From the NCBI GenBank assembly GCA_001630475.1, contig KV419410.1, positions 457,961-521,960 on the forward strand: a stretch of 64,000 bases of DNA, written 5' to 3'. Position numbers and translations under genes: made by a program. This document shows, one piece after another, positions 36,401 through 47,800 of this stretch. Each line of letters begins with the position of its first letter. Within the stretch, counting starts at the first letter, position 1. Origin of the DNA: Sistotremastrum niveocremeum HHB9708. Its lineage: Eukaryota > Basidiomycota > Agaricomycetes > Sistotremastrales > Sistotremastraceae. The notes below the pieces were generated by a model. It searched no databases, had not been told where the DNA came from, and saw only the letters and a program-made list of their open reading frames with translations.

Positions 36401-36784
36401 GCAATTGAAACGTCGCGACGTACTTTAAACACCAGTGGTCGAATTATGCCAAAGTTCATATCAGACGCGTTCAGTTGACTAGTGGGGGGATCAGAGTCAA
36501 TAATGACCCAGCAAGTTCATGGAGGTGGGAAGCCCCTTACTCCCAAGTGAACGCGGTATCTTCGATTTGCTTGAGCGATGCAAGAAGGCAGATAGTAGCG
36601 TCACATACCAATGTTCTCCTACGTCAAGACCACGATTTAGAAGCAACTCCAATTTTTTCACTCGAGCTCATACCAAAACATCCTTCTTAACGTGATAAAT
36701 TAGCTGATACACTTGCTCGTCTTGCGAGACTTCGGTATCAAGAAATGGTGGGTCGTCATGTCCTTCGAGGTCGTTACCGTTCAT
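33464..36784 (-). CDS. YVC1: TRP-family vacuolar cation channel (YVC1/TRPY1-like)
   Basis: Fungal TRPY channel that releases Ca2+ from the vacuole in response to osmotic stretch and cytosolic Ca2+. The model spans about ten exons. The N-terminal cytosolic part is FLDTEVSQDEQVYQLIYHVKK, then LKQIEDTAFTWDQ, NFGIIRPLVFKVRRDVS, LSILWNPLAGAP and KAKFFCATPLVQTVISHVYNG. The membrane region follows (GAILEFAKFSLLLLLFVLCLA, LEVFFMVFAAAFLLEEY, LACGACLLFPR, MVSEYLFFMTIAAICFSGLLF and IKSFPILAIIGIYERY). The C-terminal tail has an acidic cluster, DAVPDEDEEFELFDHDMEED, like the Ca2+-sensing acidic stretch of Yvc1, and a helix VESSLEEIKGLPVTKF. The start, MNGNDLEGHDDPP, is the first ATG after the divergent promoter. 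All exons stay open, so it seems functional. Confidence 0.85.
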
Positions 36785-36953
36785 GAAGTCAAAGTCGTGA
36801 AATCAGAGCGAGAGCAGCTCTTGTCGAGGTTGGTGGAAGCAGAAAAAATATGCTGTACGGACCCGAACGCCGCTATCCCCGAGGCATTTTGCTCTGTGAC
36901 GTAATGACGGTGTCTCTCCAAGTTGTTCCCGGTCACCTCGACCTCTCGCAACG
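36785..36953. promoter_or_regulatory. Divergent promoter between YVC1-like and FetB-like genes
   Basis: The two start codons are 169 nt apart on opposite strands, leaving room for only one shared control region. The sequence just upstream of 36954 is C/T-rich. No specific metal- or calcium-response element is identified. Confidence 0.5.
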
Positions 36954-38476
36954 ATGGACGCGCCCGGTCAATCAAACACTCATCTGACTTGGACGAATGT
37001 CGCTATCGGAGGCACTTTCATTGTATTCGATGCGGTCGTGTCTCTTGTGTTCGGGCTAGGCGTGGGCTCTTCTTTGGTCACTGCAGCCATACGATGTGTT
37101 TTGCAGCTGTCAGTAATGGCCCTGCTCCTTGGGTCTATATTCTCGACTGGTAGCCCCTGGGCGGTAGCTGGAATCGCCTGTATGACTACGAATTCTGCTT
37201 TTCTCCGGAGCCACCTTACTTACACGCGCGCTTTCTATTCTAGTACTACTCAATCTCCTTGGCACAACAGAAACAGGCCAGTCGTCTTCTGGGAATTCCC
37301 GGTTGTATTCATGATACTGATGTCCTTCTCATACAGTTCTCAACAAATCCAAAAGGCGATACACGTATATGGTTAGTGTACTCGTCTACGACTACAATAC
37401 CACTAGTCGCGACCGACATTCCCCTAATGGACGCGCCCCAGCTGAATTGAATCGCAGTTTCCTTCCGTTCTCGTCGCAATGGCGTGCTCTACCATACCAG
37501 TATCTCTCCTCGGCTCGCGCTTCGCCATGTCAATTGAACCGTTTTGGAAGCCTGATCAATATAGTCCGTGGCTTCTCGTCAGCCACTCGATCGATAGTCC
37601 TAACATTTGCAATGCTTCTTTTTTCACTCAGTTCCTATCATTGGAATGTTGTGCGGAAGCACTATTTCGGGAATCGTGGTCGCGGTCTCTTCAGTCCTAC
37701 GAGAACTTCATGAGAATCGTGACAAAGTCGAAACATACCTGGCTTTTGGTGCCTCTCGCTTAGAGGCTTGCCGACCGATCGCGCAAGAAGCGCTGAGACT
37801 GGCTCTGTTGCCGACAGTAAACCAGATGAGGTAGGTTTAGGCTAATCGCTGGATGGAGTGCTATTGATATATGCCGTTCTACCAGCGTGATTGGACTGAT
37901 ATCTATTCCTGGGATGATGACGGGCGCTCTCCTCGGTGGTTCCCCTGTTGAACAGGCGGCGAAGCTCCAAAGTGAGTAATGATTGCTTTTGTAAATGCAG
38001 CCACGAGCTCTTGTGAAGACTCGTGCATGGGAACCCTGGTTCATAACCGAGGGGGGACACTTGCATTTGGCGATTGTCGACTATTCTGGTGGACTCATCT
38101 CGGTTAGAGACGTAGTCCCACGACTTGCCATTGTTCCATTTGCTTTGACTCGATGCTTCTCTGATTGTGCTGACTGCCCATTGTTCTTTGAATGTCCGCA
38201 GTGGTCATTATGTTTATGATCAGTGCATGCACTGCGCTCGCGGCGATCACAGCGAGCGTGCTGACACTCGTGGTCGTGGTCGATAATGAACATCGAATCA
38301 GAGGAGACAGAATGAGTGGCGACAAGCATGTGATATGGAAGACGAGGGACGCCTTCCTTGGAAGGATAGGAGATTTTTTCCAGGGAGTATGGCATAAGCT
38401 GATTGACGCGTTCAAAAGACGTAAAGTTGAGGACGATCGCGCGGCCGAAGGAGAGAGAAGGCCATTGCTGGGATGA
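36954..38476 (+). CDS. FetB / UPF0014 family membrane protein (STAR2/ALS3-like)
   Basis: Polytopic membrane protein of about 300 residues. It belongs to the family of E. coli FetB, the permease half of an iron exporter, and plant STAR2/ALS3 (aluminium tolerance). Family blocks are IGGTFIVFDAVVSLVFGLG, TAAIRCVLQLSVMALLLG, PSVLVAMACSTIPVSLLG, PDQ then YIPIIGMLCGSTISGI, the coupling-type helix RDKVETYLAFGASRLEACRP, ALLPTVNQMSVIGLISIPGMM and MVIMFMISACTALAAI. The C-terminus is basic and long, ending EGERRPLLG. Six or so introns are required, one with a GC donor (37277-37336). The ATP-binding partner (FetA/STAR1) is not in this window. Located next to a vacuolar Ca channel, from which it is divergent. 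Substrate not known in fungi. Confidence 0.85.
37277..37336 (+). other. Probable GC-AG intron in the FetB-like gene
   Basis: The exon ending LLGTTET must join to VLNKSKRRYTYM to keep the family frame. The only fitting junction uses donor GCCAGT after ACAG and acceptor CATACAG, giving a 60-nt intron. GT candidates a few bases downstream shift the following exon out of frame. Confidence 0.6.
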
Positions 38477-39291
38477 AGAAAGCAAAGCGTTGTATTGTAA
38501 AAAAAACTGAAACAGGTCAGGGAGTATAATACACCGATCGTGCATTGCTATATGCAGGCACATTGATGTTTGACACGGAAGCAAAACGCAAATCAGGCAG
38601 GGACACCTTCTATCAGAACGCCTATTCGGGGTGAGTCCAGTTTCCCGTTTCTGATCTTCCGTATTCGTCAACTGGTAGAGCTCGTTGTCTGAGCAAAGAG
38701 CTTATGCATCAGAAGATATGCAGTCTGGCTGAAACGGTGCCGAGCAAGAAACGAAAGCGTCCGGGCAATTTGTGGCTGGGTACAGCGGAATCGTTCTGTT
38801 GGAAATATTGGGCGGAACGAGAAAGGTCGAGATCAAAGGGCCTGGCGAATCTGCGGGTATGATCTAAGCGTGTGAGGGCACTGGGCGAGCAGTTGACGAA
38901 GCTGGCTGGCAACAAGATATTCTGATTGCATCGGACACGATTGGACGACGATCAAGCACGACGGCCGCAGCGAAATTCGATGGAGAAAGCGGCTGCTGAA
39001 TATTTTGGGGGTTATCGATGGGCTGGGTAGAAGTCGGCGAAAGACTGACTTAGTGGGCAGGACGGCTCCGAGTTGGCGGCAACGATGCTCGCGTAAACAG
39101 CAGACACCTTGGTCTTTGCAGCATACACTCCCTCTTTCCTGTCTCTTCTTCTGCCCTCTGTATTCACACTCTTATATACCCGACGCCGTAGACACACTCT
39201 TTTACTCCCTTTATAGCCCACTTCCTCTCATACACGGGGACCACATCTCAGTGGCCCTTACGGTGGTTCATGCAGTCTGACCAGTGCCACA
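38477..39291. other. Intergenic, kinase promoter region
   Basis: This is the 3' flank of the FetB-like gene and the upstream region of the kinase. A long antisense frame (38081-38671) mirrors FetB exons and has no motif. The last 200 nt are C/T-rich (around 39120-39260), typical of a fungal core promoter and leader. No gene is seen. Confidence 0.45.
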
Positions 39292-41999
39292 ATGTCCAAA
39301 GGAAAATCACGTCAGACATCATTCAGTGCAGGCACACCAGATCCCCCTCCTCAGCACTCACAGCTCATGGAACGTCGGGAATCGACCTCGGAGGCCATTA
39401 GTGTCTCCAGTGGGTCGACAGGCAGTAACGGTCGTGGCCCGCATGGCAGAGTCACCATCATACACGGACGGGTCAATAACTACATCGTCGGAGGCTTGCT
39501 GGGTATTGGAACATTCGGCCGTGTTCGTTTGGCACAGAATACGATCGATGGCAAGTTCTTCGTGAGTATTGCTTTAACTCATTGCTCTGGTGATCATGGC
39601 TGATTCTGCGCCAGGCTATGAAACAGCTGGAACCCAACAAAACAGTGGAGCGATATGATCAGCTGCGGCGTAGAGCAGATCAGGATGGCCAAAAGCCAAG
39701 ACTTCACGGGAACCATGTTCTCACTAGCTCAGAGAAACAAATGCATCGCGAGATCGCAGTGATGATGCGTCTGGAGCATCCCCACGTTGTCAAGCTCATA
39801 GAAGTCATTCGTGAAGTGGAGAAGAACAAATTATACATGGGTGCGTCGCTCTTCTGTTTCGCCAACTTCACTCATTGACACCTCTCGGTCAGTCTTGGAA
39901 TATATGGAAGGAGGTGAGGTCAAGTGGAAGGACCCGAACGGCGGTCCACTTAATTCACTTGACCAAGCCAATAGAATCTTTCGAGATGCTCTGCTAGGTC
40001 TTGAATATAGTACGTGATCGACACGATGGCTGCCTCCCCTTCTTATACTCTTGCAGTCCATTCGCAGGGCATTGTGCACAGAGATATCAAGCCAGCCAAC
40101 TTGCTGATGTCTGCGGATCGTCGCTCGGTCAAACTATCCGACTTTGGTGTCTCGGCATGCTTGACTCCGCTGTTCTCTCCATTCGCAGATCGCGTGCCAC
40201 CAGGCGAGGAACAATTTGGTCCCCGCTTCTTGGAAGAGCCCAAAGCTTTCGCCGGCACTCCTCCGTTCATGGCACCAGAAGTCTGCACAACGACGTCACC
40301 AGATGCCTCTCAACAGGGTACACCCACAGCGATCAAATCATCCCCCAAAAGAGTAGATGGCGAACTGAAATTTGCCGTTGATATTTGGGCATTGGGAGTC
40401 ACATACTATTGCCTGTTATTCGGCTCATTACCTTGGGATCCGGAATCTTACCCGGATCTTCCTAATGTTGGTCGCCAGTACCGCATGTTCAAAGACATTT
40501 GCGAACAGCCATTCCCGGTTCCGGAGTTCATGGGTAACGATCGCGTTCCCACCGGCGGGCGAGGTCCTTGGGACACTGATGAACTTTACCACGGGCAAAA
40601 TGTGATCGGTATTCTTACCCAAATGTTGGAAAAAGACCCCGAAAAGCGAGCCACGATCGGATACCTCAAGGTAGTTGCCCGCCTCTTTTCAGATACTCCT
40701 GTCTAACAGACTTTGCTTTCTAGCATCATCCTTATGTTGAGAGATTTGTAGATTCTCGTACCTGGTTTGCAGTCACTCGTCAACCATTCATCAATCCTAC
40801 CGAAGACGAAGTCGCCAGTGCGATCACACCTGGCAAGTGGGCCGGGAAAGTCGTGCGTGGGATATCGAAAATCAAACGCAAAATAGTTGGACCCGCTCCA
40901 GACCCTTCTCTTGAGATTGGACGCCATAGTTCTGAGGCGCTTGAACGAAGTCGCAGCGTCACTACGCCGACGCACAAGCGTAACCCACTCAGGAGAGCTC
41001 CGAGCGAGAGAGGCTGTTCGCCTCCTGTGAGCCCGACACTTTCGGCACAGCGATCTTCTCGGCAGCAAGCTCCTTCTCACCTCACCTTACCGGAAGCCAG
41101 TACGCGTCGTGAGTTCTTATTGAATCACTGCTCTATTCAATCTCATGAGTTTAGGTCATCTATCGCCATCTCCAGCTCGCAGTTCCAAGGCTCCATCTTC
41201 TTCTTCCCTTCCATCACCTTTCGGCGCATCCTCGTCCTCCTCAGAAACTGCTAACAAACCACCAAGCTTTCCTTTTTTCCGCAAAGCCAGTAAACATGGT
41301 CATAGCGGAACGCATACACCCAGCTCAGCCAATAGTGAATATGCACCATCAACAGCCCCCCTACTTGGTCCCTCACGCCCGGACATTCTTTCTCATTCGA
41401 GGCGCCCGAGCGAAGACACCGTCACACAGTCGCAGCACGCCGTACCCACTCAAGCAACCGGAACGGTTGATGATCCCGAAGCTGCCACCACAAGTGACAC
41501 ATCTGCAGGCCCAACCCAAACGAGGTTCGAAGATAGTGATGAAGATTCTGGTCAAGAAGATCTCGGTCAAGTCCAGTCTGGTTGGTATATGACCAGCGGA
41601 GTTGAACCCAATAGATATTTCGAGGGCGCCCCCCCTGATCATGGCTTTCCCTCTCAGCCAAACTCTGCTCATCCTACATCCGCACCTGGTTCATCGTACC
41701 CTACTGGGTCGCTCGATATGTATGAGCGTCCCAGGTCCCCCGTGAGATCGGCCCCAGCTATCCAGGACGCTTGGCCTCACTCCGCAAGATCTCACCCGAC
41801 AAGTCCTCTCAGTCGAGGATCCATGGACTCGTATATGCCAGCTGATACTGAGGCTGAGGGATCTCGGCGCACAGGTCCTCTGTATGAAGACGAAGACGAC
41901 TCAGAAGATGAGCGCCCGGTCGAGTTGAATATGACTAGGAGACGGGGCACTCATTCGACCACTCTTTCTACTCCCTCTAGTACCCCTTCCAGTCCATGA
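39292..41999 (+). CDS. Ser/Thr protein kinase of the CaMKK type (Ssp1/Elm1/Tos3 group)
   Basis: Kinase of about 780 residues, likely an upstream activator of AMPK/Snf1. The N-terminal 60 residues are Ser/Gly-rich. The kinase domain begins YIVGGLLGIGTFGRVRLA (Gly loop), FFAMKQLE (catalytic Lys), MHREIAVMMRLEHPHVVKL, YMVLEYMEGGEV, IVHRDIKPANLLM (catalytic loop), VKLSDFGVSAC (DFG), FAGTPPFMAPE and the helix VDIWALGVTYYCLLFG. Two inserts typical of CaMKKs are present: an Arg/Gly-rich one after the Lys strand (RRRADQDGQKPRLHG) and a Pro-rich one around PPGEEQFGPRFL. The C-terminal 330 residues are Ser/Pro-rich and disordered, ending TPSSTPSSP. Five or so introns; the start is the first ATG after a C/T-rich leader. 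No calmodulin-binding helix is obvious, though KVVRGISKIKRKIVG is a basic amphipathic candidate. Confidence 0.9.
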
Positions 42000-42351
42000 T
42001 GTACGTTGAGAATTGAGATTTATCTTGTACCAGTCTGATTCTCCATTACTTACCGCGTATCAATACCCCCCTGTTCCGACCCACATTTGTTGCTTGTTGT
42101 CTTCGTTCATCCTTTTTAGATGCCATTGATGCACGATCTAGCTAGCATCCACCACCCTTAGCATTGTTTAGCCGAGCATGTAACAGCTCTTTATTAGAGA
42201 AATGTAAGGAGTTCAACCACGATTACTACTGTACAAGTTCAGAAGAACCAAAGAGCAAGAAAGCGTAGGGAGATGTGCATCAAAATACAAATGAGAGGGG
42301 GTATGCGTGCATAAGAATAGATAAAGCTAAAAGTAGTCTGTCGCCGTCGTA
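42000..42351. other. Convergent 3' flanks of the CaMKK-type kinase and the coiled-coil gene
   Basis: These 352 nt are AT-rich with no coding signal. Confidence 0.4.
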
Positions 42352-45185
42352 TCATCTAAGCTGACCTGCAGCCGCCCGAGCACTCGATATGAGCACTCGC
42401 GAGAATACATCGAAGGTGGCCTCGGAACCTGGTGCGCCCCGTCCCACAGCTACAGGAAGATTTTGCAAGGCTGTCCAGAATGGGCGATCCAAATGAACGG
42501 GGCCACCCGGCATAGTCATGATGTACTCGACACCACTGGGTTGCGACAGAATCGCAATGAGGGCAGCTACGCCGACTGCAGCCGCAGCGACTGGAATAGC
42601 GCGCGAGCTGATACTGCTTCGCCTGGCATCCTTGTCCTTGATCAGCTTAGACTTATTAGGAGCGGCGGGGATAATTGGGGAAGCTTTGATAATTTTATCG
42701 ATAACTGAGCAGTCGACACCGAGCTCTTGCTTCAATTTGAGCCATGCTTCCAACGACTCCGCTGAAATACCATGCGGAACAGGCTCGACGGGAATTTTGG
42801 AGCCCTGATGCCATCGCCTGAGTGTTTCTTGAGCTACCGTCAAGCGGAAGCGGAGTTTTGGATCTGTGACTGAAGAAGGATCGTCGCCGTCTTGGAAGCT
42901 TTCAGAGTAGGACGGAGGGAGGTCGGCTTCATGGACATGGGGCACAACGTCCAGAATCGCTTTGCTACTGGAGCTGGAAGTTGAAGCCATCATGGAAGGG
43001 TTGAGAGCCACTGCCATTGGCTCGACATCATCCGTCTGAATTTGTGAAGTTGCCATGACTCGTTCTGCGACGGCGGGGACTGGGTTCGCCTGAACGATAG
43101 GTTCTGGCGCTGGCTGAGGCTCTGTTTGAATCTCTTGGGATGCGGAGAACTCCGATGTCTCATGTTGGGTGTAGGCATCTGAATATTCTTTGGTAGTCTC
43201 CTCGAACGTGTTGTTCGCTTTGTTTGCACGACCCGGCACTTTCTGTGATCCATAAACGTGAGCCTCACGTCCTCCCAATGCAGTAAACAACGCACTCGTT
43301 TTCTTGTAATGATCGTCTGAATCTCTTCTTCGCCTTCCGTCGATTCGCCGTCGCCATCCTCGGCCCGATCCTCTTTCTTATTATCATCTGCTCCTCTCAC
43401 TGAACGTGCGAATTCGGCACCCAACGATTTGCTTAAGGTAGTTTGTTGGCTCCCGGGTGCAGTCCCCATTGCAGCTGCCGAAGACGAGTTTGTCAGTTCG
43501 TCCAGTTCGAATCGCATCCTGTCAATGGTCTCCTTAAGGAGAAGATTCTCCTGTTTTTGCAGTTCCAGGCTGTCTGCCGCTTCTCTCAGAAGGGCAACTT
43601 CAGCTTGCAGCTGAGAACGACTTTCTTCGGCAGTTTTGAGATCAGCGTGGAGTTTGGTCAAGTCTTGGGCTTGGCGATCATTGAGGTCCTTCGCTCGCTT
43701 GATGTCGTCGTCTCTAACACGGAGAGTGTTCCGATATTTCTCAGATTCAGCTAAGATCAAGGTCAGAAAAGCCAAACATCAGAGACACAATACGTACCGC
43801 ACTGTTCCTGGTACTGCCGTTGAAGGTTGGCATATTGGACCTTGGTATTATCCAGGCTTCTCTGGACCTTTGCAATCTCCTCTTCAAGTTTTTGAATTTG
43901 CTGAGTACCTGCACGCTATGAAACAATCAGTACAAGTAACAGCGGTAACAAAGGACGAAATGTACTTCTTTAGCATCTAAGTCGTGTTTTTCCCGGTTAA
44001 GTGTTACGAGCTCGGCCTTCTGTTCATCAATTCGATCTTGCAATCGTATAACTTCGCTGTCGAAATCAGCCTCTTGTCTTGATAGATTTTGATTTGATTG
44101 AGTCAAACGCCTCTCAAGATCGGCGATGTTTCTTCTAAGATCTTCTTCCTGGGCGTGGGTTAAGGATGATGGCATGCTGGGATGGAGGGGGCCCATGCGA
44201 GCTGTACTATCTCTATCGTCTTCATCGTCTGAGCCATGCCCGGACCCTCGCCTGAAGTGGAGAGACAGAGGTTGCATGGAGCTAGCAAGTGACCCAGGGC
44301 TTTCCAAGTCAGGCGACGTTGTCCCGTGAGAGCCATGATAGTAATCTCGCTGGGACTGAGTACGAGACGGTGGCCTCGAGTTATGTGGAGAAGCTGAATA
44401 GAGTCCGAAAGACGGTGAGGAGGGCGAGACTGGATTGGAAGGTGCTCTAGCTCTCATGCTATGTCGGCGGTTTGGAACGTCTGGTTGCGACTAGGAGCAA
44501 CATCAGACTTCGATGCTCATAACTATGAGGTACACGTATACGCACCTCGGAATCGCTGAGAGCATAACCCGATGTCGAATCAGCGTCACTTCTCCGTCGT
44601 ACGTGAGAAGCAGGCACAGGTCGGCGTCCACTCCAGCTTGAGGGAGGAGCGTTTAACGGTTGAGACCGCTGTCTGTTCTTGGCTTCGAATGGTGATTCCG
44701 GTGGTGAAGACCATTTTGGTGGCACAGGTGGCCCAACTGAAGTCCCTGTCGACTCGATACTGGCCGAACGAGAATGCCCCTCTCCGTGAAACCCTTCATG
44801 CTCATGATATTCCTCTGGAGGATCAGGCAGCTCCTTCCTCGGTGAGTCATTCCCTCTCACAGCCACAATGCCCATGATCAACGCAGGTTGCACGCGATCT
44901 ATCGAATGTGTCGTTAGGAGTTCCATGAATTGGTTGAGTTCATCCTCGGACAAGAGGTCTTCGGATCCGTGTTGTTCTGCCCATGTTTTGAGAATGGATG
45001 GGACAGCCGCGCTGGGTATATCGGGAACCTCGTGTTCGTTGAGTTCGGCGTCGGGATGACTCAAGAAGATGTCCATCAGCTCCTCTTCGATATCCTCAAC
45101 GGACTCGCGATGGCGCCCATACTGAGCGTCGTGTCAGATCAAAGGTTCCATAAATTCAGGGCGAATGACTTACCGCGTCACTCAT
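42352..45185 (-). CDS. Coiled-coil protein with C-terminal membrane segment, unknown function
   Basis: About 830 residues in six or so exons. The N-terminal 90 residues (from MSDAYGRHRESVEDIEEEL through LTTHSIDRVQPALI) look helical and acidic, faintly EF-hand-like (SEDLLSEDELNQFMELL). A disordered Ser/Pro-rich linker follows (PPVPPKWSSPPESPFE, PSNPVSPSSPSFG). A long coiled coil comes next, from about LTHAQEEDLRRNIADLERRL to NLLLKETIDRMRFELDEL. After another linker, the C-terminal quarter has LRFRLTVAQETLRRWHQG and a hydrophobic stretch (IPVAAAAVGVAALIAIL) before 60 final residues. A 57-nt intron (about 43254-43310) with donor GTGCGT restores one frame after EIQTIITRKR. I do not recognise the family; it could be a membrane tether or a cytoskeletal/Golgi scaffold. 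Tandem with the kinase at 45568-47620. Confidence 0.72.
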
Positions 45186-45567
45186 GGGTGGCGATTAGCT
45201 ATGTTACAAAATATACTTGAGAGGAAGGAATGCTACTGTGGCTTTTTTGAATTCAAGGTTGAAGGAGATGTTTGTGCGTGTTATTTGGCGATGTGTGGCG
45301 TTGTTTGGTCAAGAAAGAATTTATCACGGCGCAAGGTGTTATGGTGGCATGAAGAAAATCGTTACATTCGTCAGGAGGATTACTGATTATAATGGCTACA
45401 GAGGTATCGGATGTGAAGAGGCTACATAATCTGATGAATGTCGGAGAAAGAAAAAGGAAAAATGCTAGAGACGTGAGACCAAAATGCGATGAATGAAGAT
45501 GAAAGAGAAAGTTTGAATGCTCGGTAATGCTTGATTAAATATCCAAGAAGTAGAAAAAGTGTTCGGT
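45186..45567. other. Intergenic, promoter of coiled-coil gene and 3' flank of STK32-like kinase
   Basis: No coding signal is seen. Short plus-strand frames here are AT-rich and lack motifs. Confidence 0.4.
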
Positions 45568-47620
45568 TCAACGAGGGGAAGACAAAGATGAAGATTTTGA
45601 AGAGCTCTTTCGGAGAGTCTCTCTGGATTGTGCGAGAGTGATGCTCGTCCCATTGGACAAGGAAGAAGGATATTGAAGTGAAGAGCGTTTGTTCATAGCG
45701 TTCAATTGGGAAAGATCGAGAGGAAGAGGACGGGTACGACGACCCTCTGCAGTCCTCGGACGAGAGATAGGATGATATGCAGCAGGAGGCATCTCTACAC
45801 CGTCGGGCGGCGTGATAATGTAGGTAGGCTCCTCAGCTATAGCTCCACTCTGAACATCTGAATAAGACGCAGCAGCAGGATAGCGCACTGACGTGGTACG
45901 AGGCACCATCGTTGGTGTCGGTGACACTGCTCTGTTTCGAGGATCATAGTCGTTGCTATTTCTTCTCGATTCAGCTACATGTGCTGCCGACACTCTTGCT
46001 GCAGCGTGTGTGAGTAGCTGCGCGCGAGCGTTTGCTTGGGTCATTTGTGATGACCGTCTCGATTTTGTGTAGTCGAACGGTAAGAACCTGAGATCATGTC
46101 AGAACCGAATATATGCTACTGCAATAAAGAAAACATACTCTTCTTCCATCAGTCGGTCCTGAGGTTTGAGTTTTTCCAGGTCACGGTTTTTGTTCCGTCG
46201 TCTGCCTTGTGTCAAAGGTTTGTCGATGACAAGGAACTCGTCTAACTCATGCGAGATGTCGAAGTTCATTTTGTCGGCCTGTTCAGAACATTAGCATGCG
46301 TTCGAAGACGGCAATGATAAAAACATACCGAAGGAATAAATGTCGAGGGAATCTCCTTTCGTGCCAGCTTCTCCCAATCCATCCCTCGGAACCAAGGGTG
46401 ATCGCGGATTTGGGCGAAAGATGTTCTTCTGCTCTGACACGCGAGACGTTGCGAAGGGTCTTTTCTGAGCAACTGCAATGGCAATTAGTATCTCATTGGG
46501 ATGGGAAGCAAAAAGTGCGTACACCACGGATGAAATCTTGTCCTTCGCGAGAACACAGTTCATCGACGTTGGGAGGAAAGACGACTTCATCTTCGATGAT
46601 GGAGTTGTACATGGCATTCTCAGTCTTGGCAGACTTTCCGAACGGGATGTCTTTGAACAGCATTTCGTAGGCGATCATTCCAATGGCCCAATAGTCGATC
46701 TGCCAGTCATATCCAGTGCCCTTCAACATCTCAGGCGCTAACAGGAAGTTTAGACTCGGATGAGATCACGGGAAACGTTAGCCGTACCCATGTATCGCCG
46801 TGTGCCGGCTTGTTGTGAATGTTGATGCGACGACGATATCCATGTCGCGCAATTGAAGTCGGTTATATGCGCATGCCCTTTGGAATCCAAAAGAATGTTA
46901 TCGAGTTTCAGATCTCTGCCAAGCAGTTAGACGGATGAGAGGAAATTCAGTGCGTCGACATACCGATGAATGACTCGCTGAGAATGAAGATAGGTAGTTG
47001 CAAGGACGATCTGGGCAATCCATAATTTGATAGCGGGTTCTCCGGGACACCATTTACGGTCGTGATGGACTAGCCAGGAACGTCGGACGGGGAGGCATTA
47101 GACGGAGAAAATTACGTACATCGAAGATCGCCCCCGAGCATGAGATCCAGGACGTAATATAGATAATGATCATCTTGGAAAGCCCATCTCAGATTCACGA
47201 TATACGGATGGTCGATCTGGGAAATTGACGCGTTTTAGTATGGCGTATGTGAACCTGAAGATGTGAGTGGCGTACAGTCTCGAGGATTTTGCGTTCTTGG
47301 ATGTAGCTCTTTGCTGACTTCTTTTTGGCGATGATGCTCTTGTGCATAAACTTGAGGGCATATTGTTCGCCCGTACGTTTGTACTCGACAGCCTTCACCT
47401 GAGACAAAAAGACCTTGAGCATGAAGACCGAACGCGCTGGTCGGACGCAATGTACCCTCGTGAAGCCGCCTTTCCCAATTGCTCGACCCAGTTCAAAATG
47501 GCCCAGCCAAACTTCTTCCTCCTCCCAGTTGATCGTCTATATGCGCAACCATGTTTAGTTAGCATATGTACCTTTTCCACAAGACCCGCGTGAGCTCACC
47601 GAAGAATTGCAGCAGCCCAT
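45568..47620 (-). CDS. AGC-family Ser/Thr kinase of the STK32/YANK group
   Basis: Kinase of about 560 residues. It starts MGCCNSS, a likely N-myristoylation site (Gly2) with adjacent cysteines for palmitoylation, so membrane-bound. The kinase domain begins FELGRAIGKGGFTRVKAVEY and includes YALKFMHKSII (catalytic Lys), VIHRDLKLDNILL, the family-specific AHITDFNCATW (DFN instead of DFG, as in STK32), GTRRYMAPEML, YWAIGMIAYEMLF and DPSQRLACQ. After the domain come MNFDISHELDEFLVIDKPL and QGRRRNKNRDLEKLK, resembling the conserved STK32 tail, then a disordered 170-residue extension ending SSSLSSPR. Eight or so introns; one is needed inside the Gly-loop exon (GGFTR to VKAVEY). The cellular role of YANK kinases is poorly known. 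Confidence 0.87.
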
Positions 47621-47800
47621 TCGATATGCCAGAAAAAAGGAGAAACAAAAATCTAATGAACAGCCTGGTCGTTCAGCGACCCAAGGACTGATATGGGGGT
47701 ATAAAGAGATGGAGAAGTAAACGGGGCATCAGAGGGGTGCGGCAGGCTTTTGTATGGACCCGTTTCCATTAGAGAATACAAGACGCCGGAGTTTGAAAGC

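Noticed and set aside
38081-38671. 196-codon minus-strand open frame
   Set aside because: It is antisense to spliced FetB-like exons whose plus-strand protein matches a known family; the antisense frame has no motif.
43254-43320. Frameshift in the coiled-coil gene (frame change after EIQTIITRKR)
   Set aside because: A 57-nt intron with donor GTGCGT and acceptor CACAG joins both frames in phase 0, so no frameshift is needed.
47400-47465. Extra insert (MLKVFLSQ) in the Gly loop of the STK32-like kinase
   Set aside because: The segment is an intron (donor GTACAT after GGFTR, acceptor TCTCAG before GTGAAG); splicing gives the normal kinase sequence.
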